A stretch of DNA of 64,000 bases from Anaerolineae bacterium (lineage in GTDB: Bacteria > Chloroflexota > Anaerolineae > Anaerolineales > Villigracilaceae): the NCBI GenBank assembly GCA_003130845.1, contig QEXW01000136.1:1-64000 (forward strand), given 5' to 3'. How positions within the stretch are numbered: the first letter of the stretch is position 1; every line of letters begins with the position of its first letter. This document shows positions 16,613 to 24,881 of this stretch, one piece after another. Both the position numbers and the translations under genes were made by a program. The notes beneath the pieces are model-generated. The model made no database searches. It had not been told where the DNA came from and saw only the letters and a list, made by a program, of their open reading frames with translations.

Positions 16613-17608
16613 ATGTCCCGTCCCATCCGCCTCTCTCTCCCCTCCAAAGGCCGCTTGGCCGATGAATCTGTCGCCTTCCTTAAGGAGTGCGGCTTCAGCA
16701 TTTACAAGCCCAACCCGCGCCAGTACGAAGCGTCTATCCCCGCCTTGCCGGGGGTCAGCGTCCTGTTCCAGCGCCCCACCGACATCGTGATTTCGGTGCG
16801 CAACGGCTCGGTGGATTTCGGCATCACCGGGTTGGATGTGCTGACCGAACACGGCGGCCCCAACGGGGCGATTCTGCCGATTCACACCGCGCTTGGCTTT
16901 GGGGCGTGTACCCTGAACGTCATCGTCCCCGAAGCCTGGAACGACGTGAACGTGATGGATGACCTGAAACGGAAGCAGGCCGAAGCCGGCCGTCCGCTGC
17001 GGGTGGCGACCAAGTTCCCCAACGCCGCCGCACCCTTCTTTGCACGGCACGGACTGTCGGAAGTCGTCTTTATCGAAGCCGAAGGCACGCTGGAGATTGC
17101 CCCCACCATCGGGTACGCCGACCTGATTACCGACCTGGTCTCCAGCGGCCAAACCCTGCGCGATAACCGCCTGAAAACCCTGGCCGATGGGCAAATTCTG
17201 GCCTCGCAAGCCTGCCTGATTGCCAACCGCGCCGTTCTGCAAGCAAACCCTGCCGCTCTGGCGGTCGCACGTCACCTGCTGGAGTTCATCGAAGCCCATC
17301 AGCGCGCCCAGAACAACGTCTCCATTTTCGCCAACATGCGCGGCGAAAGCGAAGCGGCGATTGCCGCGCGCGTCTTTTCCCAAAAGACAATTGGCGGGTT
17401 GAATGGCCCCACCATCAGCCGTATCATCCACCAGGACGGCGACCCCAACTGGTATGCCCTGCACATCGTGGTTCACCGCGATGAATTGTTCGCCGCCATC
17501 AACGAACTGCGCGCCATCGGCGGCAGCGGGGTCGTCGTTGCGCCCGTCACCTATATTTTTGAAGAAGAGCCGCCGCGCTACAAGGCCATGCTCGAAGCAT
17601 TGCGATAA
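16613..17608 (+). CDS. hisG: ATP phosphoribosyltransferase
   Basis: 331 residues from the ATG at 16613, preceded by CGAGG; a TTG at 16592 would start inside the terminator U-tract and is rejected. N terminus RPIRLSLPSKGRLADESVAFL, the FQRPTDIVISVRNGSVDFGITGLDVL region, the PRPP-binding stretch EGTLEIAPTIGYADLITDLVSSG, and a C-terminal extension consistent with the long, histidine-feedback form (HisG_C). It catalyses the first step of histidine synthesis (ATP + PRPP to phosphoribosyl-ATP). Codon third positions are much richer in C than in the flanking genes. Confidence 0.95.
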   Translation: MSRPIRLSLPSKGRLADESVAFLKECGFSIYKPNPRQYEASIPALPGVSVLFQRPTDIVISVRNGSVDFGITGLDVLTEHGGPNGAILPIHTALGFGACTLNVIVPEAWNDVNVMDDLKRKQAEAGRPLRVATKFPNAAAPFFARHGLSEVVFIEAEGTLEIAPTIGYADLITDLVSSGQTLRDNRLKTLADGQILASQACLIANRAVLQANPAALAVARHLLEFIEAHQRAQNNVSIFANMRGESEAAIAARVFSQKTIGGLNGPTISRIIHQDGDPNWYALHIVVHRDELFAAINELRAIGGSGVVVAPVTYIFEEEPPRYKAMLEALR

Positions 17609-17704
17609 AACCCCTAGGACACGGAACGCGCGGATTTACGCGCATAAAACTTAGAACAATCCGTGTTTTTCCGTCAAATCCGTGTGCTAAAAAGGAAAAC
17701 AGCC
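17609..17704 (+). repeat. hisG-hisD spacer with CCGTG-type words
   Basis: A 96-nt spacer containing GGAACGCGCGGATTTACGCG, AATCCGTGTTTTTCCGTC and AAATCCGTGTG, i.e. variations of one short word. The hisD Shine-Dalgarno AAAAAGGAAAA lies at its end. Confidence 0.6.
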
Positions 17705-19054
17705 ATGATTAAAATCTATGATGTTGAAACTGCAAAAAAATCCATCCTCAAAAGAATCCCGCCCGATGAAACCAGCGTCCCTCCGGTGGTTTTAGACCGC
17801 ATCGCAGCCACCTTTGGTGAGCGGATTTCTGCCGAAGAAGCCGTGCGCCGCATTTTACGGGATGTCCGCAATCGAGGTGACGCCGCCCTCTACGAGTGGA
17901 GCGCCAAACTGGACGGCTTCCCCGCCGACGCGCCGATTCGTGTCCCCGCCGAAGCCCTCTCTGCCGCCCTAGAAGCCCTCGACCCCCAAGTGCGCGCCGC
18001 GCTCGAACACGCCGCTGAACGCATTCGTGAATTTCACCGCCGCCAGCCGCTCACCAGTTGGTTCACCAACGACCTGGGCGGCACGCTGGGACAGTTCATC
18101 CGCCCGCACAGCCGGGTCGGCCTGTACGTCCCCGGCGGCACCGCCCCGCTGCCCTCCTCGGTGCTGATGTCGGCCATCCCGGCGCAAGTCGCGGGCGTTA
18201 AAGACATTGTGGTCGTGACTCCTCCGCTGCGCCAAACTACCAATTTGCCAATGACCAATTACCAATCGGTTTCTCCCGTCATCCTCGCTGCTTGCGCTCT
18301 GTGCGGCGTCAGCGAAGTTTACGCCCTGGGCGGCGCACAGGCCATCGCCGCGCTGGCCTACGGCACGGAATCCGTTCAACCCGTTGACAAAATCTTTGGC
18401 CCCGGCAACTTGTTCGTCACCCTCGCCAAGCGCCAGGTCTTTGGCGCGGTCGGCATAGACGGCCTGGCCGGCCCCACCGAAACCGTCGTCATCGCCGATG
18501 ACTCGGCCAAACCCGCCTGGGTGGCCGCCGACCTGCTGGCGCAAGCCGAACACGACGTGCTGGCCTCCGCCATCCTGCTCACCCCCTCGCGCGCGCTGGC
18601 CGAAGCCGTCCAAATCGAAGTTGCCCGACAGATGGAAACCCTGCCCCGCGCCGACATCCTGGCCCAATCCCTGCCTGGCCAGAGCGGCATTGTCATCACC
18701 CGCGACCTGGACGAAGCCGCCGCGCTGAACAATCTCTATGCCCCCGAACACCTGTGCCTGGCCGTGCGCGACCCCTGGGCGCTGAGCGAGAAAATCACCA
18801 ACGCGGGTGGCATCTTCATGGGCGAACACTCCTTCGAGGTGCTCGGCGATTACATTGCCGGGCCGAGTCACGTCATGCCCACCGGCGGCAGCGCGCGCTT
18901 TGCCTCCCCGCTCAACGTTTGGGATTTTGTTCACATCATCAGCCTGGTGGCGCTCAACCCGGCCACCACCGCCCAAATCGCCCCGCTTGCCGCCATCATC
19001 GCCCGCGCCGAAAGCCTAGAAGCCCACGCCCGATCGGCGGACTTCAGAGCATAA
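17705..19054 (+). CDS. hisD: Histidinol dehydrogenase
   Basis: 449 residues from the ATG at 17705 (AAGGAAAA upstream; an in-frame start at 17663 is rejected). It contains [28 protein letters not shown], the [14 protein letters not shown] loop, [11 protein letters not shown], the zinc/catalytic stretch [13 protein letters not shown], and [24 protein letters not shown]. It oxidises histidinol to histidine with NAD. Residues 179-189 ([11 protein letters not shown]) are extra relative to the usual family loop and are encoded by repeated ACCAAT words at 18239-18266. An 11-mer of this, ACCAATTACCA, recurs in the hisH-hisF spacer. Confidence 0.95.
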   Translation: MIKIYDVETAKKSILKRIPPDETSVPPVVLDRIAATFGERISAEEAVRRILRDVRNRGDAALYEWSAKLDGFPADAPIRVPAEALSAALEALDPQVRAALEHAAERIREFHRRQPLTSWFTNDLGGTLGQFIRPHSRVGLYVPGGTAPLPSSVLMSAIPAQVAGVKDIVVVTPPLRQTTNLPMTNYQSVSPVILAACALCGVSEVYALGGAQAIAALAYGTESVQPVDKIFGPGNLFVTLAKRQVFGAVGIDGLAGPTETVVIADDSAKPAWVAADLLAQAEHDVLASAILLTPSRALAEAVQIEVARQMETLPRADILAQSLPGQSGIVITRDLDEAAALNNLYAPEHLCLAVRDPWALSEKITNAGGIFMGEHSFEVLGDYIAGPSHVMPTGGSARFASPLNVWDFVHIISLVALNPATTAQIAPLAAIIARAESLEAHARSADFRA

Positions 19055-19197
19055 GTCAAAGGTCGTCAAGCACCTTTCGACGTTTGACCTTCACCAAACC
19101 GCAAAATCGCGTAACCGGATAACCGGATAACCGGAAAACCGAACAACCGGAAAACCGAACAACCGGAAACCTGAACAACTGCAAAACCGTACCCCCT
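19055..19197 (+). repeat. hisD-hisC spacer built from AACCGGA words
   Basis: Contains GTCAAAGGTCGTCAAG...CGTTTGACCTTCACC (a short inverted word) and then a run of AACCGGATAACCGG, AAAACCGAACAACCGG units up to the hisC ATG. There is no Shine-Dalgarno sequence before hisC. The 18-mer GGATAACCGGATAACCGG at 19117-19134 is identical to 23541-23558 at the start of hisI. Confidence 0.85.
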
Positions 19198-20286
19198 ATG
19201 GAACTTCCCTCCCACATCACCTCCCTGCCGCCCTACACGCCCATCGAACCGTTCGAGGTGCTTTCGGCGCGGGTGGGGCGCAAACCGGAAGACATCATCA
19301 AACTCGACGCCAACGAGAACCCCTACGGCATGTCACCGCGCGCCCGCCAAGCCCTGGCCAACCTGGCCTACGGACACATCTACCCCGACCCCGAAAGCCG
19401 CGTCCTGCGCGCTGCCCTCAGCCGCTTCACCGGCGTCCCTGCCGAAAACCTGCTGGCCGGAGCCGGCGCCGATGAACTGATTGACCTGATAATGCGCGTT
19501 GTGCTTTCGCCGGGCGATTGCATCCTCAACTGCCCGCCCACCTTCGGCATGTACGCCTTCGACGCTGACCTGAACAACGCCCGCGTGGTCAACGTGCCGC
19601 GCAAAGCCGATTTTTCGGTGGATGTGGAAGGGATTCTGACCGCCTTCGAGCAGCACCGGCCCAAAATCATCTTCCTGTCCTCGCCCAACAACCCCGATGG
19701 CTCGCTCCTCCCGCCGCCGGTCTTGCAAAAACTACTGGCCTTACCCTGCCTGATAGTCCTCGACGAAGCCTACATTGAATTTGCTGGCGTCCCCTCCCAA
19801 ATTAGCAACGTACCAATGGCCAACAACCTCATCGTCCTGCGCACCTTCAGCAAACTTGCCGGTCTCGCCGGATTGCGCGTGGGATACGGCGCCTTCCCGA
19901 CCTGGCTCATGCCCACCCTGTGGAAGGCCAAACAGCCCTACAACGTCAACGTGGCCGCCAGCGCCGCCGCGATTGCCTCGCTCGAAGACCCAGAGTATCT
20001 CGATTGGACGGTCAGAACGCTCGTGACGGAAAGAGAGCGCCTGTTCCAGAGCCTCGCCCGCATCCCGTGGCTTTCGCCCTACCCCTCCAGCGCCAACTTC
20101 ATCCTGTGCCGCGTCTCGCCGCCGGTGAATGCTGCCGAACTCAAAGCCGATTTGGCCCAAAAACACGGCATCTTCATCCGCTACTTCAACAAACCCGGCC
20201 TGACAGACTGCATCCGCATCAGCGTTGGCAAACCAGAGCAGACAGACAAACTATTGGGTGCATTACGCGATTTAGCGATTTGGTGA
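19198..20286 (+). CDS. hisC: Histidinol-phosphate aminotransferase
   Basis: 362 residues, fold type I PLP enzyme. N-terminal KLDANENPYGMSPRARQAL, nucleotide-loop AGAGADELIDLIMRVV, the NNPDGSLL region, DEAYIEF, and the PLP lysine in RTFSKLAGLAGLRVGYG. It converts imidazole-acetol phosphate to histidinol phosphate. The segment PSQISNVPMANN just before the strand leading to the PLP lysine is encoded by AATTAGCAACGTACCAATGG-type words (19798-19827) and may be another repeat-derived loop. No clear ribosome-binding site. Confidence 0.94.
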   Translation: MELPSHITSLPPYTPIEPFEVLSARVGRKPEDIIKLDANENPYGMSPRARQALANLAYGHIYPDPESRVLRAALSRFTGVPAENLLAGAGADELIDLIMRVVLSPGDCILNCPPTFGMYAFDADLNNARVVNVPRKADFSVDVEGILTAFEQHRPKIIFLSSPNNPDGSLLPPPVLQKLLALPCLIVLDEAYIEFAGVPSQISNVPMANNLIVLRTFSKLAGLAGLRVGYGAFPTWLMPTLWKAKQPYNVNVAASAAAIASLEDPEYLDWTVRTLVTERERLFQSLARIPWLSPYPSSANFILCRVSPPVNAAELKADLAQKHGIFIRYFNKPGLTDCIRISVGKPEQTDKLLGALRDLAIW

Positions 20287-20337
20287 TTTGGTCATTGAGT
20301 TTCAATCACCAAATCACAAATCACCAAATGGAGAATT
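20287..20337 (+). repeat. hisC-hisB spacer of CACCAAAT words
   Basis: A 51-nt spacer with GATTTGGTGATTTGGTCATT followed by ATCACCAAATCACAAATCAC, an inverted arrangement of the same word that could fold into a hairpin. GGAG lies 5 nt before the hisB ATG. Confidence 0.7.
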
Positions 20338-20928
20338 ATGCGCACCGCCAAAATCGAACGAAACACCAACGAAACGCAAATCACCATCGAATTGAATCTG
20401 GATGGCTCCGGCCTGCACAACATCGCCACCGGAATCGGCTTCCTTGACCACATGCTCACCCACCTGGCCGTGCATGGCCTCTTCGACCTGACGGTAAAAG
20501 CCAGCGGCGACCTGCACATTGACGTTCACCACACCGTCGAAGACGTGGCCCTCGTCCTCGGCGCGGCCTTCGACCAGGCCCTCGGCGACCGCAAGGGCAT
20601 TGTCCGCATGGCGAGTTTCTACGCCCCCATGGACGAGACCCTGGCCTTTGTCGCCCTCGACCTTTCGGGGCGTCCCTACAGCGTGATTGACGCCGAATGG
20701 GGACAGTCCCCGGTCGGCGGCATTCCTACCAGCCTGTTCCCGCACTTTTTTGAAAGCTTCGCCGTCACCGCCCGCTGCAACCTGCACGCGAGAATCCTCT
20801 ACGGGCGCGACGACCACCACAAAGCCGAAGCCCTCTTCAAAGCCCTGGCCCGCGCCCTCGATACGGCCACGACCCTGGACGGCAGACGACAAACTGTGCC
20901 TTCGACAAAGGGAACGTTGACCCGTTAA
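20338..20928 (+). CDS. hisB: Imidazoleglycerol-phosphate dehydratase
   Basis: 196 residues, the single-function form without the phosphatase domain. It has the two duplicated metal-binding motifs: [15 protein letters not shown] followed by DVHHTVEDV, and [12 protein letters not shown] followed by [21 protein letters not shown]. It removes water from imidazoleglycerol phosphate. The histidinol-phosphatase needed to complete the pathway is not encoded in this operon. Confidence 0.96.
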   Translation: MRTAKIERNTNETQITIELNLDGSGLHNIATGIGFLDHMLTHLAVHGLFDLTVKASGDLHIDVHHTVEDVALVLGAAFDQALGDRKGIVRMASFYAPMDETLAFVALDLSGRPYSVIDAEWGQSPVGGIPTSLFPHFFESFAVTARCNLHARILYGRDDHHKAEALFKALARALDTATTLDGRRQTVPSTKGTLTR

Positions 20929-20988
20929 CTGGTTATCCAGTTCCCCGTCAAACTGGATAACTGGTCAACCGAAAAACCGCACAACTAT
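20929..20988 (+). repeat. hisB-hisA spacer of AACTGG words
   Basis: A 60-nt spacer reading AACTGGTTATCCAGTT... AACTGGATAACTGG...AACCGAAAAACCG. The first part is an inverted repeat (AACTGG-TTAT-CCAGTT). No Shine-Dalgarno sequence is visible before hisA. Confidence 0.75.
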
Positions 20989-21726
20989 ATGAATGACTTC
21001 ATCATCTTCCCAGCAATAGACTTACGCAACGGCAAAATCGTCCGCCTGGCCCAGGGCGACCCCAACCGCCAGACTGAATACGGCGATGACCCTCGCGCCC
21101 AGGCGCAGAAATTCAAAGACCAAGGCGCGGCCTGGGTTCACGTCATCAACCTGAGCGGCGCCTTTGGCGAAGACGCCCAGGCCAACCTCAACGCCTTGCA
21201 AGCGATTCTCACCGTCGGCCTGAAAGTCGAATTCGGCGGTGGCCTTCGGGATGAAGAATCCGTCAGAACCCCGCTCGAAATGGGTGTGGAACGCGTTTTC
21301 CTCGGCACCGCCGCCATCCAAAACCCCGCGCTGGTGGATTGGGCAATTGCCCGCTACGGCCCGCAACGGATTGCCGCCGATATTGGCGTGCGCGACGGCC
21401 TGGTGATGGTGCGCGGCTGGCAGGAATCCACCCCCCTGACCCTGCTCGAAGCCGGGCGGCGCTTCAAAGCGCAAGGGCTGGAATGGTGCGTCCTGACCGA
21501 TGTCCGCCGCGATGGGGTTGGCAGCGGCGTCAGCGTGGAATCTGCGGTTGCATTGCAAACCGCCACCGGCCTGAAGGTCGTCGCTTCGGGCGGCGTCTCC
21601 AGCATGGAAGATGTCCTCCGCGTCAAACAGGCCGGGCTGGCGGGCGTCGTCATTGGGCGGGCGCTGTATGAGGGCAAAATTACGCTTGCAGAATGCCTGA
21701 AACTAGAAAACGGGAGAACCGAATAA
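20989..21726 (+). CDS. hisA: ProFAR isomerase
   Basis: 245 residues, a TIM barrel. FIIFPAIDLRNGKIVRLAQGD carries the N-terminal catalytic Asp; the second catalytic Asp lies in WCVLTDVRRDGVGSG. Phosphate-binding glycines occur in FGGGLRDEESV and VASGGVSSMEDV. It isomerises ProFAR to PRFAR. Its stop codon is 1 nt before the hisH ATG. Confidence 0.95.
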   Translation: MNDFIIFPAIDLRNGKIVRLAQGDPNRQTEYGDDPRAQAQKFKDQGAAWVHVINLSGAFGEDAQANLNALQAILTVGLKVEFGGGLRDEESVRTPLEMGVERVFLGTAAIQNPALVDWAIARYGPQRIAADIGVRDGLVMVRGWQESTPLTLLEAGRRFKAQGLEWCVLTDVRRDGVGSGVSVESAVALQTATGLKVVASGGVSSMEDVLRVKQAGLAGVVIGRALYEGKITLAECLKLENGRTE

Positions 21727-21727
21727 T

Positions 21728-22690
21728 ATGATTACGTTGGTAGATTACAAAGCTGGAAACCTGACCTCCGTCCGACGGGCGCTCACGCACCTTGGCATCC
21801 CCAGCCAAATCACTGCTGACCCAGATGTCGTTCGCCGCGCCGAAAAAATCATCTTCCCTGGAGTGGGCGCCGCTGGCGCGGCCATGAGCGTCCTGCGCGA
21901 GCGCGGGCTGGATGCGGCCCTGAAAGAGTCTTTTGCCAAAGGCACGCCCATCCTGGGCATCTGCATCGGCTGCCAAATCATCTTAGAACATTCCGAAGAA
22001 GATGACACCGAATGCTTGGGTCTGCTCCCCGGTAGAACCATCCGCTTTTTCTCATCCGCTTCATCCGTTTCCCCATCCGTTGCCCCATCCGCTTCATCCG
22101 TTTCCAAATCCGTTGCCCCATCCGTTGCCTCATCCGTTGTCCCATCCGCTTCATCCGTTTCTCCATCCGTTGCCTCATCCGCTTCATCCGTTTCCAAATC
22201 CGCTGCCCCATCCGCTTCATCCGTTTCCAAATCCGTTGCCCCATCCGTTGCCTCATCCGTTGCCCCATCCGCTTCATCCGTTTCTCCATCCGTTGCCTCA
22301 TCCGCTTCATCCGTTTCCAAATCCGCTGCCCCATCCGCTTCATCCGTTTCCAAATCCGCTGCCCCATCCGCTTCATCCGTTTCCAAATCCGTTGCCCCAT
22401 CCGCTTATCCGCTTCCAAATCCGTTGAAAATTCCCCACATGGGCTGGAACGCCGTGACTGTCATCCGTCCGCACCCCCTGCTGGCGCATTTGCGTCCTGG
22501 TGACGAATTCTACTTCGTCCACTCCTACTACCCCCAGCCCGCCGACCTGGGCCAAATCTACGCCGTCAGCGACTACGGCGGCGAATTCCCGGTCGCCATT
22601 GGCAAAGACAACCTATTTGCCGTGCAGTTTCACACCGAAAAGAGCGGCGCGGTGGGGCTGCGGGTTCTTGAAAACTTCAGTAAATGGTAA
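21728..22690 (+). CDS. hisH: Imidazole glycerol phosphate synthase glutaminase subunit with large repeat insertion
   Basis: 320 residues against about 200 normally. The glutaminase core is intact: nucleophile Cys79 in GICIGCQI, oxyanion region PGVGAAG, and the His302/Glu304 pair in VQFHTEKSG. Residues about 109-228 are a low-complexity insertion of 11-residue units such as SASSVSKSAAP, placed exactly between LGLLPGRTIRFF and LKIPHMGWN. The reading frame is kept because the DNA unit is 33 nt. The insertion lies in a surface loop preceding the HMGWN strand, so HisH may still work with HisF. The enzyme supplies ammonia from glutamine to HisF. Confidence 0.93.
   Translation: MITLVDYKAGNLTSVRRALTHLGIPSQITADPDVVRRAEKIIFPGVGAAGAAMSVLRERGLDAALKESFAKGTPILGICIGCQIILEHSEEDDTECLGLLPGRTIRFFSSASSVSPSVAPSASSVSKSVAPSVASSVVPSASSVSPSVASSASSVSKSAAPSASSVSKSVAPSVASSVAPSASSVSPSVASSASSVSKSAAPSASSVSKSAAPSASSVSKSVAPSAYPLPNPLKIPHMGWNAVTVIRPHPLLAHLRPGDEFYFVHSYYPQPADLGQIYAVSDYGGEFPVAIGKDNLFAVQFHTEKSGAVGLRVLENFSKW
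22052..22425 (+). repeat. In-frame 33-nt-period tandem repeat inside hisH
   Basis: Words TCCGCTTCA, TCCGTTTCCAAA, TCCGTTGCCCCA and TCCGTTGCCTCA recur about 40 times in blocks of 33 nt, encoding Ser/Ala/Val/Pro-rich sequence. The same words, reverse-complemented, make up the non-coding array at 4130-4430. Confidence 0.95.
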
Positions 22691-22744
22691 TTGGCGATTG
22701 GGAATTACCATTTACCACTTACCAATTACCAGAAAGATGGTTCT
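22691..22744 (+). repeat. hisH-hisF spacer of ATTACCA words
   Basis: A 54-nt spacer with TTGGCGATTGGGAATTACCA, TTTACCACTTACCAATTACC, an imperfect inverted array of one word. It shares the 11-mer ACCAATTACCA (22721-22731) with the hisD coding sequence at 18254-18264. Confidence 0.75.
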
Positions 22745-23530
22745 ATGCTCTCAAAACGCATCATCTCCTGCCTCGACGTGCGCGATGGCAAACTTGCCAA
22801 ATCGGTCAAATTTGTAGATACCCGTGACATCGGCAACCCAGTGGCGAAAGCCCGCGAATATTACGAACAAGGCCTGGACGAACTGGTCTTTTACGACATC
22901 ACCGCCTCCAGCGAGAATCGCGGCATCATGCTGGATGTGGTCAGCCGCGTGGCCGAGCAGGTCTTCATCCCCTTTTCGGTGGGTGGCGGCCTGCGCACGG
23001 TGGAAGATTGCAGCCGCGTCCTACTCGCCGGGGCCGAAAAAGTCAACGTCAACTCGGCGGCGGTCAAAAATCCGCGCCTGATTGCCGAAGCCTCCAAGGC
23101 CTTTGGGGCGCAAGCGGTTGTGCTTTCGATGGACGTGCTGCGCGTCCCGCCCTCTGCCGCCATCCCCAGCGGATACGAAATCGTCATTAACGGTGGGCGT
23201 ACCCGTATGGGCCTGGACGCCATCGAATGGGCCAAGCGCGGCGAAGACCTGGGTGCCGGTGAAATCGTCGTCAACTCCATTGACGCCGACGGCACGCAAG
23301 CAGGCTACGAACTCACCCTGACGCGCCGGATTGCCGAAGCCGTCTCTGTGCCGGTCATTGCATCTGGCGGTGGTGGCAAGCCCGAACACCTGTACGATGT
23401 GCTGACCGAAGGCAAAGCCGACGCCGCGCTGGTGGCCTCCATGCTGCACTATGGCGAGTACACCGTCGGGCAGATTAAGGAATACCTGGCGGGGCGGGGA
23501 ATCAAAGTCAGAATGATAAATGCAAAATGA
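22745..23530 (+). CDS. hisF: Imidazole glycerol phosphate synthase cyclase subunit
   Basis: 261 residues from the ATG at 22745, where the conserved [12 protein letters not shown] begins; an in-frame ATG at 22691 would translate spacer words and is rejected. The catalytic Asp of CLDV and a second Asp in LSMDVLRV are present, as are phosphate-binding glycines ([23 protein letters not shown]). It closes the imidazole ring from PRFAR with ammonia from HisH. It overlaps hisI by 4 nt (ATGA). Confidence 0.95.
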   Translation: MLSKRIISCLDVRDGKLAKSVKFVDTRDIGNPVAKAREYYEQGLDELVFYDITASSENRGIMLDVVSRVAEQVFIPFSVGGGLRTVEDCSRVLLAGAEKVNVNSAAVKNPRLIAEASKAFGAQAVVLSMDVLRVPPSAAIPSGYEIVINGGRTRMGLDAIEWAKRGEDLGAGEIVVNSIDADGTQAGYELTLTRRIAEAVSVPVIASGGGGKPEHLYDVLTEGKADAALVASMLHYGEYTVGQIKEYLAGRGIKVRMINAK

Positions 23531-23862
23531 TGAAGATACTGGATAACCGGATAACCGGACAACTGAAATTTGACTCCAACGGCCTGCTCCCCGCCGTCAT
23601 TCAAGACGCCGCCACCAAAGACGTGCTGATGGTGGCTTGGATGAACCCCGAATCGCTGCAAAAAACGCTCGAAAGCGGCGAGACCTGGTTCTGGAGCCGC
23701 TCGCGGGGGGAATTGTGGCATAAAGGCGGTACCAGCGGCAACACCCAAAAGGTGGTTGAAATCCGCTACGATTGCGATGGCGATACCTTGCTGGTGCTGG
23801 TAGAACCGGCGGGGCCAGCGTGCCATACGGGAGAAACATCCTGCTTCTATCGCAAAATCTAG
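23527..23862 (+). CDS. hisI: Phosphoribosyl-AMP cyclohydrolase
   Basis: 111 residues, stand-alone. [16 protein letters not shown] starts the domain. The family's [12 protein letters not shown] motif and the metal-ligand cysteines in [10 protein letters not shown] and [12 protein letters not shown] are present. It opens the adenine ring of phosphoribosyl-AMP. The first dozen residues (ILDNRITGQ and neighbours) are encoded by the GGATAACCGG word also found in the hisD-hisC spacer, so the N terminus has been extended by repeat DNA. Confidence 0.95.
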   Translation: MMKILDNRITGQLKFDSNGLLPAVIQDAATKDVLMVAWMNPESLQKTLESGETWFWSRSRGELWHKGGTSGNTQKVVEIRYDCDGDTLLVLVEPAGPACHTGETSCFYRKI

Positions 23863-23994
23863 TCAAAAATCGAAGATTGAAAATTACCATCCAGCCTTTG
23901 ACTTTTGACCTTCAACGACCGGCAATCTCAATCACTAGCGAACTAGGCAACTGGACAACCGGAGAACTGGACAACCGGAGAACTGGACAACCAA
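23863..23994 (+). repeat. hisI-hisE spacer with 16-bp tandem repeat
   Basis: Two nearly three copies of AACTGGACAACCGGAG (from 23949) abut the hisE start; upstream are GTCAAAAATCGAAGATTGAA and TTTGACTTTTGACCTT words. No Shine-Dalgarno sequence precedes hisE. Confidence 0.88.
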
Positions 23995-24270
23995 ATGACC
24001 CTCAACGACCTGTACACCACCATTTTAGACCGCAAAAACAACCCCAAACCCGGCTCTTATACCAATTCGCTCTTCGATTCTGGCCTGCCGCGTATCGCCC
24101 AAAAAGTGGGCGAAGAAGCCACCGAAGCCATCGTGGCCGCGCTTGCACAAGATAACGCCCGTCTAGTGGAAGAAATCGCCGACCTGGCGTACCATGTCCT
24201 CGTCCTGATGGCTGCCAAAGGGCTAACCCCGCAAGACATCTTAGATGAATTGGCTCGCCGACACCGGTGA
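23995..24270 (+). CDS. hisE: Phosphoribosyl-ATP pyrophosphatase
   Basis: 91 residues, a MazG-like helical NTP pyrophosphohydrolase. It shows GSYTNSLFDSG, KVGEEATEAIVAAL (Glu metal ligands) and LVEEIADLAYHVLVLM. It hydrolyses phosphoribosyl-ATP to the monophosphate, feeding HisI. Last gene of the his operon; only 8 nt separate it from the convergent pseudouridine synthase gene and no terminator is visible. Confidence 0.95.
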   Translation: MTLNDLYTTILDRKNNPKPGSYTNSLFDSGLPRIAQKVGEEATEAIVAALAQDNARLVEEIADLAYHVLVLMAAKGLTPQDILDELARRHR

Positions 24271-24278
24271 TTAAACGC

Positions 24279-24866
24279 CTAATTTTTCCCTTGCCGTTGG
24301 TTTTGCGCTCGTCTGAGCATTCTTACTTCATCTGTTTCCAAAAAGCGCCATTCGCCTGGTTGTAAGCCCTCCAATCTCAGCGGCCCAATGGCAACTCGTA
24401 CCAGTCGCAGGGTAAACAGTCCTACCGCGGCAGTCATGTGTCGAATTTGCCGTTTTTTCCCCTCGCGCAACCGAATTTCTAGCCAAGCCGTTGGCCCATG
24501 CGGGGTGACAGGTTTCTCGCGTGGCGGCAGAGCAGGTTCTGAGATGACGCATACCTTGGCCGGCTGGGTCAGATAGCCTCCCTTGATGGGTACACCTCGT
24601 CGTAAGGCAGTGAGTTTCTCTTCCGTTGGTTCACCTTCCACCAGAACCCAATAGGTCTTTTCTACGTGCCGCTGTGGGTGAGTTAAGTCGTGTGCCAAGC
24701 GGCCGTCATCCGTCAGCAAGAGTAGCCCTTCGCTATCGCGGTCTAATCTACCGGCGGGATACACGTTAGGGACGGAAATATACTCTCGCAATGTACGATG
24801 CCCCGTCCCTTCGTCAGTAAACTGAGAAAGCACACCATACGGTTTATAGAACAACAGTGCAACCAT
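24279..24866 (-). CDS. rluE: 23S rRNA pseudouridine synthase, RluE-like (RsuA family)
   Basis: 195 residues without the S4 domain, as in E. coli RluE. It begins LLFYKPYGVLSQFTDEGTGH, and the catalytic motif is AGRLDRDSEGLLLLTDDG with Asp in RLDRDSEG. EGKKRQIRHMTAAVGL is the family's RNA-binding loop. It probably isomerises a uridine of the 23S peptidyl-transferase region. The ATG at 24866 has a TATAAT only 6 nt upstream and no Shine-Dalgarno sequence, so the mRNA is leaderless. Confidence 0.87.
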   Translation of the reverse strand: MVALLFYKPYGVLSQFTDEGTGHRTLREYISVPNVYPAGRLDRDSEGLLLLTDDGRLAHDLTHPQRHVEKTYWVLVEGEPTEEKLTALRRGVPIKGGYLTQPAKVCVISEPALPPREKPVTPHGPTAWLEIRLREGKKRQIRHMTAAVGLFTLRLVRVAIGPLRLEGLQPGEWRFLETDEVRMLRRAQNQRQGKN

Positions 24867-24872
24867 GCTGGA

Positions 24873-24878
24873 ATTATA
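24873..24878 (-). promoter_or_regulatory. -10 box of a leaderless promoter for rluE
   Basis: TATAAT, TCCAGC, ATG on the minus strand (6-nt gap). It lies in the 15-bp gap between rluE and ldh, so the -35 region would fall in the ldh 3' end. Confidence 0.6.
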
Positions 24879-24881
24879 TCG

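Noticed and set aside
16538-18976. Long antisense frames (312 and 335 codons) across hisG and hisD
   Set aside because: GC-rich coding DNA leaves the opposite strand open; the translations are Gly/Gln/Asp-rich without motifs.
22052-22425. Frameshift or pseudogene in hisH
   Set aside because: The repeat is an exact multiple of three in effect, the frame is continuous, and the catalytic Cys, His and Glu downstream and upstream are intact.
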